Both the position numbers and the translations under genes were made by a program. The notes beneath the pieces were generated by a model. That model did no database searches and was not told the DNA's origin. It saw nothing but the letters and a program-made list of their open reading frames with translations. DNA of 64,000 nt. It comes from Sphingobium sufflavum (GTDB lineage: Bacteria; Pseudomonadota; Alphaproteobacteria; Sphingomonadales; Sphingomonadaceae). The stretch covers positions 1-64,000 of the forward strand of contig NZ_JAJSSH010000003.1 in assembly GCF_021403115.1 (NCBI RefSeq), given 5' to 3'. Positions 51,671-61,418 of the stretch are shown here, piece after piece (the stretch's first letter is position 1; the number at the start of each line of letters is the position of its first letter).

Positions 51671-52627
51671 ATGTCCGCCCGATGCCTGCCTTTCGACGAT
51701 GATGGAGTGGCCGAGGCCGCGCGCCTGATCCGCGCGGGCGAGCCGGTCGCCCTGCCGAGCGAGACGGTCTATGGCCTCGCCGCCGACGCCACCGATGCGC
51801 GCGCCGTCGCGGCCATCTATGCGGCGAAGGGACGGCCCAGCTTCAACCCGCTGATCGTCCATGTCGCGGACCGGGCGATGGCGGAGACGATTGCCGATTT
51901 TTCGGCGGAGGCGCGGCGGCTGGCCGATGCCTTCTGGCCGGGGCCGCTGACGCTGGTGCTGCCCCGGCGCAGCGATGGCCCGGTGTGCGATCTGGTCGCG
52001 GCGGGCCTGTCCACCATCGCCATCCGCATGCCGTCGCACCCCGCCATGCTGGCGGTGATCCGGGCGAGCGGGCGGCCCCTCGCCGCGCCGTCCGCCAATC
52101 GCAGCGGCGCGATCAGCCCGACCCGCGCGCAGCATGTGCTGGTCAGCCTGGGGGATCGCATCGCGCTGGTCCTCGACGCCGGGCCGACGGTGGCGGGGAT
52201 CGAATCGACTATCGTCGCGCCGGGAGCGAGCGGCATCCGTATCCTGCGCCCCGGTCCCGTGACCGCCGCGCAACTGGAGGCGCTGTCCGGCCTGACCGTG
52301 GTCGGGGCCGTGACCGGTACGGAGGCTGGTGCGGGCGGGGGCATCGAATCCCCCGGCCAGCTCGCCAGCCATTATTGCCCGGACAAGCCGGTGCGGCTGG
52401 CGGCCGAGCGGGCGGAGGCGGATGAATATCTCATCGGATTCGGCGCGATGGCGGCGGATTTCAACCTCAGCCCGGCGGGCGATCTGGTGGAGGCGGCCGC
52501 CCATCTGTTCGCGGCCCTGCATGAGGCGGACGCCAGCCCGGCGCGCGCCATCGCCGTGGCGGCGATCCCGCACGAGGGGATAGGCATCGCCATCAACGAC
52601 CGGCTGGCCCGCGCCGCCGTCCGCTGA
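51671..52627 (+). CDS. L-threonylcarbamoyladenylate synthase (Sua5 type)
   Basis: A 318-residue enzyme that makes threonylcarbamoyl-AMP from Thr, bicarbonate and ATP, for t6A37 in tRNA. The YrdC-like domain (1-190) has LPSETVYGLAADATD, KGRPSFNPLIVH and a later SANRSG. The C-terminal Sua5 domain starts after IESPGQLASHYCPDKPVRL near 235, so this is the long Sua5 form, not the short TsaC. It is divergent from the DUF815 gene. Confidence 0.92.
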   Translation: MSARCLPFDDDGVAEAARLIRAGEPVALPSETVYGLAADATDARAVAAIYAAKGRPSFNPLIVHVADRAMAETIADFSAEARRLADAFWPGPLTLVLPRRSDGPVCDLVAAGLSTIAIRMPSHPAMLAVIRASGRPLAAPSANRSGAISPTRAQHVLVSLGDRIALVLDAGPTVAGIESTIVAPGASGIRILRPGPVTAAQLEALSGLTVVGAVTGTEAGAGGGIESPGQLASHYCPDKPVRLAAERAEADEYLIGFGAMAADFNLSPAGDLVEAAAHLFAALHEADASPARAIAVAAIPHEGIGIAINDRLARAAVR

Positions 52628-52675
52628 CGGGGCGGGTCGGGCTGGCCGATCAGATTGCCGGGTCAGGCTGGCGCC

Positions 52676-52909
52676 TCAGTCCCGGTCGCAATAGTTGGGG
52701 TCATAATCCTTCTTGCACCGCTTGCGCAGGTCGCGGCCATGGTTGCGGTCCGCCTCGTCCTGACTGGTGGTGGCCCAGTCGGCGGCCTTCGCCCCCGCCT
52801 TCACCGGTAGAGTGACGACATTGAACGCCGTCTTCGCCACGCATCCGGGCAGCAGCAGCGCCATGGCGCCGACCGCCGCCAGCGTTCCGGTCCTGATCGA
52901 ATCTCGCAT
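52676..52909 (-). CDS. Small lipoprotein
   Basis: A 77-residue lipoprotein with LLPGC as lipobox (Cys at about 23). The mature chain is short, charged and ends CKKDYDPNYCDRD, with two cysteines eight residues apart that could form a disulfide or bind metal. The ATG at 52909 is supported by GAGGGG seven bases before it. No family is recognised. It lies 56 bases downstream of msrA on the same strand. Confidence 0.7.
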   Translation of the reverse strand: MRDSIRTGTLAAVGAMALLLPGCVAKTAFNVVTLPVKAGAKAADWATTSQDEADRNHGRDLRKRCKKDYDPNYCDRD

Positions 52910-52964
52910 GTCCTGTCCCCTCACAAAGTCCGCCGGACCATAGGCTGTCCCGGTGAACGGCGCA

Positions 52965-53498
52965 TTACGCGCGTACGCGGTCGCCGAACGTCTTGCGGAG
53001 CTTCTGGAGCTTGGGCGGGATGGACGCCACGCAATAGGGATTGCGCGTGCCGACCCGGGCCCAATATTTCTGGTGATAATCCTCGGCGGGATACCAGGGC
53101 GCGTCGGCTTCGACGCTGGTCACGATGGGATGGGGCCAGTCGGCCTGTGCCCGCGCGATCGCTGCGCGCGCAGCGGCTTCCTGCGCCGGGTCGTGCGGGA
53201 AGATGGCGGAGCGATACTGGGTGCCCGTGTCGTTGCCCTGCCGGTTCAGCGTCGTCGGGTCGTGGGTCGCGAAGAATATGTCGAGCAGGTCGCCATAGCT
53301 GACGATATCGGGGTCGAAGACCACGCGGATCGCCTCCGCATGGCCGGTCGTGCCGCTGCACACCTGCTCATAGGTCGGATTCGCGCCGGCACCGCCGATA
53401 TAGCCGCTCTCGACCGATTCGACGCCCTTCAGATCCTGATAGACCGCTTCGGTACACCAGAAGCAGCCGCCCGCCAGCGTCGCCGTTTCACTTGCCAT
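52965..53498 (-). CDS. msrA: Peptide methionine sulfoxide reductase A
   Basis: A 177-residue MsrA that reduces Met-S-sulfoxide in proteins. The catalytic motif GCFWC is at residues 11-15, followed by [25 protein letters not shown] conserved sequence and TQYRSAIF. The resolving Cys near the C-terminus is seen in NPYCVASI. No msrB domain is fused. It is 62 bases downstream of argC, on the same strand. Confidence 0.95.
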   Translation of the reverse strand: MASETATLAGGCFWCTEAVYQDLKGVESVESGYIGGAGANPTYEQVCSGTTGHAEAIRVVFDPDIVSYGDLLDIFFATHDPTTLNRQGNDTGTQYRSAIFPHDPAQEAAARAAIARAQADWPHPIVTSVEADAPWYPAEDYHQKYWARVGTRNPYCVASIPPKLQKLRKTFGDRVRA

Positions 53499-53560
53499 AT
53501 ACGCTCGATCCTTCCGTTGGCCGAAGCCCTAGATAGGAAGCGCAAGGGGCGAACGCCAGC

Positions 53561-54490
53561 CTAGAGGCGCAGCCCCTCGGTCTCCGGCCTGCCGGTCAAC
53601 AGGTTCAGCGACTGCACCGCCGCGCCGGACGCGCCCTTGCCCAGATTGTCGAGCGCCGCGACGAGGCGGACCTGCGTGCCGTCCTTGTCGCCGAACACGA
53701 ACAGGCGCAGGGCGTCGGTGTCCGTCATCAGTTCGACGGGCAGGGTGGCACCATCATGATCGGCCACGCTGACGATGGGCGATCCGGCATAATGGGCGGC
53801 CAGCCGGTCGCGCAGGGAAGTCGTCGTCTCGCCCTGTGCAAGCTGGGCGATGTGCAGCGGGACATCCACGATCATGCCGGAATAGAGCGGCGCGACGGAG
53901 GGGGCGAAGATGGGGCTGTGGGCCAGGCCCGCATGTTTGCGCATTTCCGGCACATGCTTGTGCGCCAGCGTGAGGGCGTAGGTGTTCCACGCCGAAGGCG
54001 ATGCCCCCTCGCCCTCATAATCCGCGATCATCGCCTTGCCGCCGCCCGAATAGCCGGAGACGGCGTTGCAGTTGAGAAGCGCGTCCGCCGGGATCGCGCC
54101 CGTCGCGACCAGGGGCGCGACGAGGGCCAGAAAGCCGGTGGGATAGCAGCCGGGATTGCTGATCCGCCGGGCCGCCGCCACCCGGTCCCGCCCGATCACT
54201 TCGGGCAGGCCATAGGTCCAGTCGTCCGCCGTGCGAAAGGCGGTGGAGGCGTCGATCACCCGCGTCCGCTCGTTGCGGATCAGCGCGACCGATTCGCGCG
54301 CCGCATCGTCGGGCAGGCACAGGATCACCACGTCCGCGTCGTTGAGCGCTTGCGCCTTCGCCGCCGGATCCTTGCGCTGGGCATCGTCCAGCGTGATGAG
54401 GCGGAAGCCCGACCGGCCTTCCAGCCGATCACGAATCTGGAGGCCCGTGGTGCCTGCTGCCCCGTCGATGAAGATGCTGCTGTCGCTCAT
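53561..54490 (-). CDS. argC: N-acetyl-gamma-glutamyl-phosphate reductase (type 2)
   Basis: A 309-residue NADPH enzyme of arginine synthesis. The Rossmann loop IDGAAGTTGLQI opens the chain, and the catalytic cysteine is Cys115 in SNPGCYPTGF. At 309 residues it belongs to the shorter type 2 AGPR class, with HKHVPEM carrying the active-site His. The ATG at 54490 overlaps the stop of the NlpC/P60 gene (ATGA), giving an unusual pairing of arginine synthesis with a cell-wall hydrolase. Confidence 0.93.
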   Translation of the reverse strand: MSDSSIFIDGAAGTTGLQIRDRLEGRSGFRLITLDDAQRKDPAAKAQALNDADVVILCLPDDAARESVALIRNERTRVIDASTAFRTADDWTYGLPEVIGRDRVAAARRISNPGCYPTGFLALVAPLVATGAIPADALLNCNAVSGYSGGGKAMIADYEGEGASPSAWNTYALTLAHKHVPEMRKHAGLAHSPIFAPSVAPLYSGMIVDVPLHIAQLAQGETTTSLRDRLAAHYAGSPIVSVADHDGATLPVELMTDTDALRLFVFGDKDGTQVRLVAALDNLGKGASGAAVQSLNLLTGRPETEGLRL

Positions 54491-55410
54491 GGTTCGATCC
54501 GCCGCCGTGCTGTGATGGGTTGAGGATGGGTGGGGACCAGCCGCGCCACCACGTCCGCCAGCGGTTCCTCGACCACCCGCATCCAGTGGGCATTGGCATG
54601 CAGCAGGGTCTGCGCATCGCTCATGATGCCGACATGGCCCGGAAAGAAGAGGATGTCACCCCTCGCCAGAGGCTCGCCCTCGTCCAGCGCGCGGCCGATG
54701 GTGCCGGCCTGCTGGTCGGTGTCGCGGGCGACCGCCACGCCGCACTGGGCCAGGGCTATCTGGACGAGGCCGGAGCAGTCGATGCCGCCGTCGCCGCGGC
54801 CGCCCCACAGATAGGGCATGCCGAGGCAGGCGCGGGCCGCATCGACCCAGTCGATTTCAACATGACCCACCAAAGCGATGTGGCGGTTATGAATATAACC
54901 GTTTGAAATCGCAAGAAAATCATCTTCAAAAACGCCTTTTACCCGTGCATTGCCAGGCAGCCGGGCGACCAGCGGCGATTTGATGTCGGGGCGCGAGAAG
55001 AGGAGGGCGCCGCCCCCCTGCGGCAGGACGCGGTGCGTCGCCGCGCCGCCGTCATCCCGGTGCAGCGCGTCGATGGCGACATAGCCGACATAATGGTCGT
55101 GCGCGCAATAGCCCCACGCCCAGCCGGCCCGCACGTCGAGGACGTGAAAACCCTCGCCATGCAAAATCTGCGTCACCGCGCTGTCGCTGTCGACCGGCTT
55201 GCCGCGCACGATGGCGGACGGCGCGGCGCAGACATAGGGCACGGCGGCGGCATAATGGGGCGAGAAATATTGCGTGGCCTCCGCCACATCAGCGAGGTCG
55301 ACGCGAATCGCCGTAGTGCGCGCGTCATAGGCGTGCGACGGGCCGCTGAGATGCAGGCGAATACGGTTATGCGGCTGGCTGAACACCTCGGCCGTGCTGT
55401 GCTGGTTCAT
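54487..55410 (-). CDS. NlpC/P60 family cell-wall peptidase
   Basis: A 307-residue protein with SH3-like segments (about 75-175) and a C-terminal NlpC/P60 domain. Catalytic Cys212 is in GGIDCSGLVQIA, and His about 263 in FFPGHVGIM, completing a Cys-His pair; the third residue follows near HANAHWM. It should cleave gamma-D-Glu-diamino acid bonds or similar in peptidoglycan. No signal peptide is seen, so export or a cytoplasmic recycling role is open. It overlaps MarR by 44 bases upstream and argC by four downstream. Confidence 0.9.
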   Translation of the reverse strand: MNQHSTAEVFSQPHNRIRLHLSGPSHAYDARTTAIRVDLADVAEATQYFSPHYAAAVPYVCAAPSAIVRGKPVDSDSAVTQILHGEGFHVLDVRAGWAWGYCAHDHYVGYVAIDALHRDDGGAATHRVLPQGGGALLFSRPDIKSPLVARLPGNARVKGVFEDDFLAISNGYIHNRHIALVGHVEIDWVDAARACLGMPYLWGGRGDGGIDCSGLVQIALAQCGVAVARDTDQQAGTIGRALDEGEPLARGDILFFPGHVGIMSDAQTLLHANAHWMRVVEEPLADVVARLVPTHPQPITARRRIEP

Positions 55411-55777
55411 CGCGGACGGTCCCTGCGACGAATCCGGCGAAGGCGTCAAGAAATTCCGCACCCTTTGCCGTGCGCTGCACAAATATGTTGCGGCGGTCGG
55501 CCGAATCCCGCTCCCGTCGAACGAAGTCCATGGTGCCCAGCTTGTTGAGCGCGCGGGTGATGACCGGTTTCGACACGTTCAACCGTTCGGCGAGACCGCG
55601 CACCGTATGCGGGCCGTTGCTGCGGTGGACCAGCATCATCAGCGCCATCTGGCGGTTGGTCAGGTCGGGCTGGCCGGACCGGACATAGCTTATCAGGGCG
55701 TTCATCCAGCGATTGACGTTGTCGCCCGCCGCCTGTGCATGTGTATCGTCGAGGATGATCGCTGATGCCCTTGCCAT
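55367..55777 (-). CDS. MarR family transcriptional regulator
   Basis: A 136-residue winged-helix regulator. The DNA-binding region has LTNRQMALMMLVH, TVRGLAERLNVSKPVITRAL and RRERDSADRRNIFV, the last being the wing. It is likely dimeric and binds a palindrome; no ligand is known. The gene is inside the M17-peptidase to argC operon, overlapping the NlpC/P60 start by 44 bases, so it could regulate this operon. Confidence 0.9.
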   Translation of the reverse strand: MARASAIILDDTHAQAAGDNVNRWMNALISYVRSGQPDLTNRQMALMMLVHRSNGPHTVRGLAERLNVSKPVITRALNKLGTMDFVRRERDSADRRNIFVQRTAKGAEFLDAFAGFVAGTVRDEPAQHGRGVQPAA

Positions 55778-55846
55778 GTCCAGATGAACACACAACCGCG
55801 ATGTTGGTTGCGTGGTCGTTCCGGCGGCTGGCATTTTTGTTCGCGA

Positions 55847-57262
55847 TCAGAGCGTTTGCCGACCATATCGGTCGCGCAGGACCGCCGCGACAGCCCGCAA
55901 TCCCAGCGCATCGCCGCCCTTTGGCCGCCCCGGTTTCGCCGCCGGTCGCCATGCGAAGGTATCGAGATGCGCCCATGCCACCCCGTCGGGGACGAAGCGT
56001 TGCAGGAACAGCGCCGCCGTGATCGCGCCGCCGAAGCCGCCCTCCGCACTGTTGACCATGTCCGCGATGTCGGACTTCAGCATATCCTCATAATGGGGCC
56101 ACAGCGGGAGACGCCACAGCGGGTCGTCGCCCGCGGTGCCCGCGTCGGTCAGGGCGGTCGCCAGCGCATCGTCATTGGCGAACAGCGCCGGCAGGTCCGG
56201 CCCCAGCGCCGCGCGCGCCGCCCCGGTCAGCGTGGCGAAATCGACGATCAGTTCCGGCTGCTCCTCCCCCGCGCGGATCAGCGCATCGGCCAGCAGCAGG
56301 CGGCCCTCCGCATCGGTGTTGCTGATCTCCACATGGGTGCCGTCGCGCGCGGTCAGCACGTCGCCGGGGCGAAAGGCGTGCGCGCCCACCGCATTTTCCG
56401 CGATGGGCAGCAGCAGGTGCAGCCGCACCGGCAGCGCGCCCGCCATCAGCAGGTCCGCCAGCGCCAGCGCATGGGCCGCCCCACCCATGTCCTTCTTCAT
56501 CAGGCGCATCCCCGACGATGGCTTGATGTCCAGCCCGCCGCTGTCGAAGGTCACGCCCTTGCCGACGATGGCGACGCGCGGATGATCCTCCCGCCCCCAG
56601 CGCAATTCGACAAAGCGGGGCGCGTGGGCGCGCCCGGCGGCGCGGCCCACCGCATGGACCATGGGATAGTCCCGCTCCAGCGCGTCGCCGCGCACCACCT
56701 CTATCGTCGCGCCATGGCGGGTGGCGATGGCGCGCGCCACATCCTCCAGCGCGTCCGGCCCCATGTCCTCCGCCGGTGTGTTGACGAGGGTGCGGACCAG
56801 CGCGGTCGCCTGCGCCTGCGCGCCAAGGGCGTCGCGCAGGTGCGGCTGGCGGGTGAGCAGGATGCGCGGTCCCTTGGTCGAGGGCGTCTTGCGGTAGCGG
56901 TCGAAGCGATACTGGTCGGTCATCCAGCCGAACAGGGCGGGTCCGGCGTCGCCGTCTGCAAGGCGATAGGTGCCCTCCGGCAATATCTCCGCCAGCTTGG
57001 CGAGGCACCAACTGGACAGGCTGTCCACATTCGCGACGCTGGTGACGACGGACCAGTCCTCCGGCGCATCACCGGGCAGGATGGCGTGGGCGAAGGGACG
57101 GGGGCCGAAGCCCTGCGCTTCGATGGCGGCGCGATGGCGGGCGGGCTGCGCGGCCAGCCATGCGTCATAGCCCGCCGCGTCGATCAGGTGGATGTCGCGG
57201 GCGGCCTGTCCCCGGTCGATCTGGAGAAGGTCGATCTGGAGGCGGTCGGCGGGGTGGGGCAT
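55847..57262 (-). CDS. M17 leucyl aminopeptidase family protein
   Basis: A 471-residue cytosolic metallo-aminopeptidase. The two-metal site is seen as VGKGVTFDSGGLDIKPSSGM, with MKKDMGG after it, and the M17 signature NTDAEGRLLLADAL at about 315-328. The N-terminal domain is divergent, so substrate range is not clear. It is the first gene of the operon M17 peptidase, MarR, NlpC/P60, argC; pairing with a peptidoglycan peptidase suggests a role in muropeptide recycling, which is inference. Confidence 0.92.
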   Translation of the reverse strand: MPHPADRLQIDLLQIDRGQAARDIHLIDAAGYDAWLAAQPARHRAAIEAQGFGPRPFAHAILPGDAPEDWSVVTSVANVDSLSSWCLAKLAEILPEGTYRLADGDAGPALFGWMTDQYRFDRYRKTPSTKGPRILLTRQPHLRDALGAQAQATALVRTLVNTPAEDMGPDALEDVARAIATRHGATIEVVRGDALERDYPMVHAVGRAAGRAHAPRFVELRWGREDHPRVAIVGKGVTFDSGGLDIKPSSGMRLMKKDMGGAAHALALADLLMAGALPVRLHLLLPIAENAVGAHAFRPGDVLTARDGTHVEISNTDAEGRLLLADALIRAGEEQPELIVDFATLTGAARAALGPDLPALFANDDALATALTDAGTAGDDPLWRLPLWPHYEDMLKSDIADMVNSAEGGFGGAITAALFLQRFVPDGVAWAHLDTFAWRPAAKPGRPKGGDALGLRAVAAVLRDRYGRQTL

Positions 57263-57455
57263 GGTCTACTCCAGACGGATCGGGGAAGGGGGCGGTGCCG
57301 GGTCGGGGTGTTCAGAGCGGGGTGTTTGGGGCCGAACGCTCAGTCGGGACGGGGCGGTCGGCGCGTCATGGGCACCGTGGAAGAGGCGCCATAAGGCAGG
57401 CGGGCGGGCAAGAGCGGGCGGGGCAAGGCGGGGGAACGGCCATCGGCGGCTGCCC

Positions 57456-59552
57456 CTATACCCGTTCCGCCTGCACCACCGTCTCCACCGCGCGCAGCGC
57501 CGACAGGATGCGGGCAAGATGGGCCGTGTCGTCCACCTCTATGTCGATGATGTCGGTGTGGAACGGCCCGTCGCGGTTGACCAGTTGCAGGTTGAGGATG
57601 TTCGCCTTGTTGGTGGCAAAGATATGCGCGACCGTCGCCAGCGCGCCCGGCTGGTTCTTGACGATGACCGACAGGCGGGCGGTGCCGCCGCTGGACTTGC
57701 TGTCCCACGACAGGTCCACCCAGTCGGCATCCTGCCCACCCTCCAGCGCGAGGCAGTCGATGGTGTGGACCTCGATCGGTTCACCGGGGCGGCGCAGGCC
57801 GACGATGCGGTCGCCGGGCACGGGATGGCAGCACTCGCCCAGCCGGAAGGCGATGCCCGGCGTGAGGCCGAGGATGGAGACGGCCTCCACCTGGTGCGTG
57901 CGGTTGCGGCCGCCCTTGCCCCCTTCGTTGCTGCTGCCGGGGACGAGCGCCTCCATCACCTCCGCATCGCTGATGCGGTTGGTGCCGATGGCGATCATCA
58001 GCGCGGCTTCATCGTCCACCTTTAGCCGCTTGAGAGCGCCCTTCAGCGCCTTGTCGCCCACTTCGCCGGGAAAACGGCCGACGATCTCCGCATAGAGCTT
58101 GCGCCCCAGCGCGATGGTCTCGCCCCGCTGTTTCTGGCGGATGTAGCGGCGGATGGCGGCGCGGGCCTTGCCGGTGATGGCGAAGCTGAGCCAGCCGGGC
58201 TGCGGCTCCTGCGCGTCCGACTTGAGGATCTCCACCTGATCGCCATTGTCGAGCTGGGTGCGCAGCGGCACCACGCGCCCGTTGACCTTTGCCCCCACCG
58301 TCTGGTTGCCGAGGTTGGTGTGCACCGCATAGGCGAAATCGACCGGCGTCGATCCCTTGGGCAACTGGTGCAGCTCGCCCTTGGGCGTAAAGGCGAAGAT
58401 GCGATCCTGATACATCGCCATGCGGGTATGTTCGAGCAGCTCGTCCGCGTCCTGGCTCTGCTCCAGGATTTCGATCAGGTCGCGCAGCCAGCCGGCCTGG
58501 CTGTCCGGTGCGGCCTCATGCTGCTTGTACGCCCAGTGCGCGGCCAGCCCATATTCGCTGTCGCGGTGCATCCGGTCCGACCGGATCTGGATCTCGATGC
58601 GGGCATTTTCCTCATGCACCACGGTCGTGTGCAGCGACTGGTAGCCGTTGCGTTTGGGCGTGGAGATGTAATCCTTGAAGCGGCCTGGCACCATCTTGTA
58701 CCGCTGGTGGATCACGCCCAGCCCGCGATAGCAATCCTCCGTACTGTCGGTCACGACGCGGAAAGCCATGATGTCGGAGAGCTGCTCGAAGCTGATGTGC
58801 CGCTCCTGCATCTTGCGCCAGATGCTGTAGGGATGCTTTTCCCGCCCCGACACGGTGACATGCATCCCCGCCGAGGCCATGAGCTTGCTTAGGCTCTCCG
58901 CGATGCGCGTGACCTTGTCGTCGCCATCCTCCTTCAGCAGGGCGAGGCGGCGCGTGATGGTGGCATAGGCTTCGGGTTCGAGCTGTTCGAAGGCGAGAAG
59001 CTGCATCTCGCGCATGAAGTCGTACATGCCGATCCGCTCCGCCAGCGGGGCATAGATGTCCATCGTCTCCCGCGCGATGCGGCGGCGTTTGTCCGGGTTC
59101 TTGATGAAATGCAGCGTGCGCATATTGTGCAGCCGGTCGGCCAGCTTGACCAGCAGCACCCGGATGTCGTCCGACATGGCGAGCAGAAATTTGCGCAGGT
59201 TCTCCGCGGCGCGCTCATTCTCCGTCTGCGCCTCGATTTTGCTCAGCTTGGTGACGCCGTCGACCAGCCGCATCACCTCCGGCCCGAACAGTCGCTCGAT
59301 CTCCTCCGGCGTGGTGAGCGTGTCCTCCAGCGTGTCGTGCAGCAGGGCGGTCACGATGCTGGTGTCGTCCAGCAACAGGTCGGTCAATATGCCCGCCACC
59401 TCGATCGGGTGGCTGAAATAGGGGTCGCCGCTGGCCCGCTTCTGGCTGCCATGTTTGGCCACCGAAAACACATAGGCGCGATTGATCAGCGCCTCGTCGG
59501 CGTCTGGATCGTAACGGCGGACCTTCTCAACCAGTTCATATTGTCGCAACAT
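57456..59552 (-). CDS. rsh: Bifunctional (p)ppGpp synthetase/hydrolase
   Basis: A 698-residue Rsh protein. The HD hydrolase domain has HDTLEDT near residue 70, so hydrolase activity is expected. The synthetase domain has the DRLHNMRTLH to YQSLHTTVV region and MAFRVV. TGS (FTPKGELHQLPKGSTPVDFAYA) follows, and a C-terminal ACT domain ends the chain. Alphaproteobacteria normally have one Rsh doing both reactions. The start at 59552 has the family N-terminus MLRQYELVEKV; the longer frame to 59654 adds unrelated residues. Confidence 0.95.
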   Translation of the reverse strand: MLRQYELVEKVRRYDPDADEALINRAYVFSVAKHGSQKRASGDPYFSHPIEVAGILTDLLLDDTSIVTALLHDTLEDTLTTPEEIERLFGPEVMRLVDGVTKLSKIEAQTENERAAENLRKFLLAMSDDIRVLLVKLADRLHNMRTLHFIKNPDKRRRIARETMDIYAPLAERIGMYDFMREMQLLAFEQLEPEAYATITRRLALLKEDGDDKVTRIAESLSKLMASAGMHVTVSGREKHPYSIWRKMQERHISFEQLSDIMAFRVVTDSTEDCYRGLGVIHQRYKMVPGRFKDYISTPKRNGYQSLHTTVVHEENARIEIQIRSDRMHRDSEYGLAAHWAYKQHEAAPDSQAGWLRDLIEILEQSQDADELLEHTRMAMYQDRIFAFTPKGELHQLPKGSTPVDFAYAVHTNLGNQTVGAKVNGRVVPLRTQLDNGDQVEILKSDAQEPQPGWLSFAITGKARAAIRRYIRQKQRGETIALGRKLYAEIVGRFPGEVGDKALKGALKRLKVDDEAALMIAIGTNRISDAEVMEALVPGSSNEGGKGGRNRTHQVEAVSILGLTPGIAFRLGECCHPVPGDRIVGLRRPGEPIEVHTIDCLALEGGQDADWVDLSWDSKSSGGTARLSVIVKNQPGALATVAHIFATNKANILNLQLVNRDGPFHTDIIDIEVDDTAHLARILSALRAVETVVQAERV

Positions 59553-59706
59553 CGTCGGGCAGGATGTGGGTTTTGTGATGCACAGCGCAACAAAAAACAG
59601 GCCTGCGCGAAGAAAAACGCCATTTTGGGGGCGCGGTGATGCGCGAAAGCCCATTTTTACCCTTCGCTCTTTTGCGTATCCTGCGCTTTTGGGCTAGCAA
59701 TGGATC

Positions 59707-60246
59707 ATGGGTCCAAGACAGGAAATCACGGGTTTCGAGGGATGCTCTCTCCCGTCCGCGCTGGAGGTGATGGGAGAACGCTGGTCGTTCCTGATCCTGC
59801 GCGCGGCGGTGAACGGCATCGTCCATTTCGAGGATTTCCAGGCCGCGCTGGGCATTGCGCGCAACATATTGTCCAACCGGCTGGTCAAGCTGGTCGAGCA
59901 TGGCATCCTGTCCCGCGAGCCGGTGGAGGAGGACAAGCGCAAGGTCGCCTATCGCCTGACGTGCAAGGGCCGGGGGCTGCTGCCCGCGATGATCGCGCTG
60001 CGCCAGTGGGGCGAGAAATGGGGCAGCGGCGTGCCCTGCACCCCGATCCTGACCGACAAGCGGGACCAACTGCCCATCCGCCCCATCGCGATCCTGTCGG
60101 CCGACGGGCGCGAGCTGGAACTGGACGATCTGTGCTGGGTCGAGATCGACGGTGCGGATGGCGGGCGCGAGAGCGGACGCGGGTGTGGGGGCGATCCTGC
60201 GGTCGGGACGGCTGACGGCAGGTGCGGTAAAGCGACTGTGGTTTGA
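59707..60246 (+). CDS. HxlR family transcriptional regulator
   Basis: A 179-residue winged-helix regulator. CSLPSALEVMGERWSFLILR, GIARNILSNRLVKLVEHGIL and RKVAYRLTCKGRGLLP are the HxlR pattern. About 50 residues after the wHTH domain are extra and Gly/Asp-rich at the end. HxlR proteins often sense oxidants or aldehydes through cysteines; Cys13 is near the N-terminus. It is divergent from rsh and lies just before a LytS/LytTR pair, with which it may be transcribed. Confidence 0.88.
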   Translation: MGPRQEITGFEGCSLPSALEVMGERWSFLILRAAVNGIVHFEDFQAALGIARNILSNRLVKLVEHGILSREPVEEDKRKVAYRLTCKGRGLLPAMIALRQWGEKWGSGVPCTPILTDKRDQLPIRPIAILSADGRELELDDLCWVEIDGADGGRESGRGCGGDPAVGTADGRCGKATVV

Positions 60247-60263
60247 GGGGCAGGTTGACGGGC

Positions 60264-61418
60264 ATGCAGCAGAGAATCGCGCGGGACGCCGGGGGCGGCG
60301 ACACGCATAAGGTGCATGGCATCCCGGTCATCCACATCCAGCCCAAGCCGTTTTTCGAGGACAAGAGCCGCGCCTTCTGGAACCTCCAGACGCTGGGCTG
60401 GCTGGGCGCGTTCATCCTGCGCGCGCTGTCCAGCATCGCCAATGGCCAGCCGGCCGTATTCCTGGTGCCGGTCTTCATCTCGACGGTCAGCGGCTATTCG
60501 CTGACCCTGCTGATGGGCGTCGGTTATCGCTATCTGTTGTCGCAGCGGCCGCTGATTACGTGGACCACGTCGATCCTCGTCACCTTCGTCGCGGCGATGG
60601 CGTCGGCGTTCATCGACGCCTGGGTGTTCACTACGCTGAACCCGATGATCGAGGCGCCGGGGGTGAAGCTGTTCCTGGGCGCCTTCTACCTGACCTTCAC
60701 CCTGCTCGCGGCCTGGTCGGCGCTCTATTATGCGATCAACTTCTTCCTGACGGTGGAGGAGCAGCAGGACCAGCTCCAGCGGTTGGAATTGCAGGCGTCG
60801 AGCGCGCAACTGGCGATGCTGCGCTATCAGCTCAACCCGCATTTCCTGTTCAACACGCTCAACTCCATCTCCACGCTGGTGCTGCTGAAGCAGACGGAGC
60901 GGGCCAATGCGATGCTGTCGCGCCTGTCCGCCTTCCTGCGCTACACCCTCATCAACGAGCCGACCGCGCAGGTGAGCCTGGAGCAGGAGGTGGAGACGCT
61001 GAAACTCTATCTCGACATCGAGAAGATGCGCTTCGAGGACCGGCTGCGCCCCGCCTTCATCATCGACCCGGCGGTGGCGAAGGCGCGTCTGCCCTCCCTG
61101 CTGCTCCAGCCGCTGGTCGAAAACAGCATCAAATATGCGGTCACGCCGCTGGAGGAAGGGGCCGACATCACCATCAGCGCGCATCCTGTCGGTGAAAACG
61201 TCCGCATCATCGTTTCGGACACGGGTCCGGGATTGCAAGATGGGCAGGTCCGGGAACATCTATCCACCGGGGTCGGGCTGGCCAACATCCGCGACCGTCT
61301 CGCCCAGGCCTATGGGGAACGGCAGAGCATGGATGTGCGTTCGACACCTGAAGGCGGTTTTTCGGTCATCATCGAAATGCCGTTCGTCCTGGAAGAACAA
61401 CCGAAGGTAGCCGCATGA
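60264..61418 (+). CDS. LytS-type sensor histidine kinase
   Basis: A 384-residue kinase with four membrane segments (about 45-60, 65-90, 100-122, 135-165), a short coiled coil, and the His_kinase domain with His193 in LRYQLNPHFLFNTLNSIS. HATPase follows with DTGPGL and GVGLANIRDRL. This is the LytS/AlgZ group, which usually pairs with a LytTR regulator, as here. The ATG at 60264 is preferred; a TTG inside the HxlR stop would add seven codons. Its stop overlaps the next start (ATGA). Confidence 0.9.
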   Translation: MQQRIARDAGGGDTHKVHGIPVIHIQPKPFFEDKSRAFWNLQTLGWLGAFILRALSSIANGQPAVFLVPVFISTVSGYSLTLLMGVGYRYLLSQRPLITWTTSILVTFVAAMASAFIDAWVFTTLNPMIEAPGVKLFLGAFYLTFTLLAAWSALYYAINFFLTVEEQQDQLQRLELQASSAQLAMLRYQLNPHFLFNTLNSISTLVLLKQTERANAMLSRLSAFLRYTLINEPTAQVSLEQEVETLKLYLDIEKMRFEDRLRPAFIIDPAVAKARLPSLLLQPLVENSIKYAVTPLEEGADITISAHPVGENVRIIVSDTGPGLQDGQVREHLSTGVGLANIRDRLAQAYGERQSMDVRSTPEGGFSVIIEMPFVLEEQPKVAA

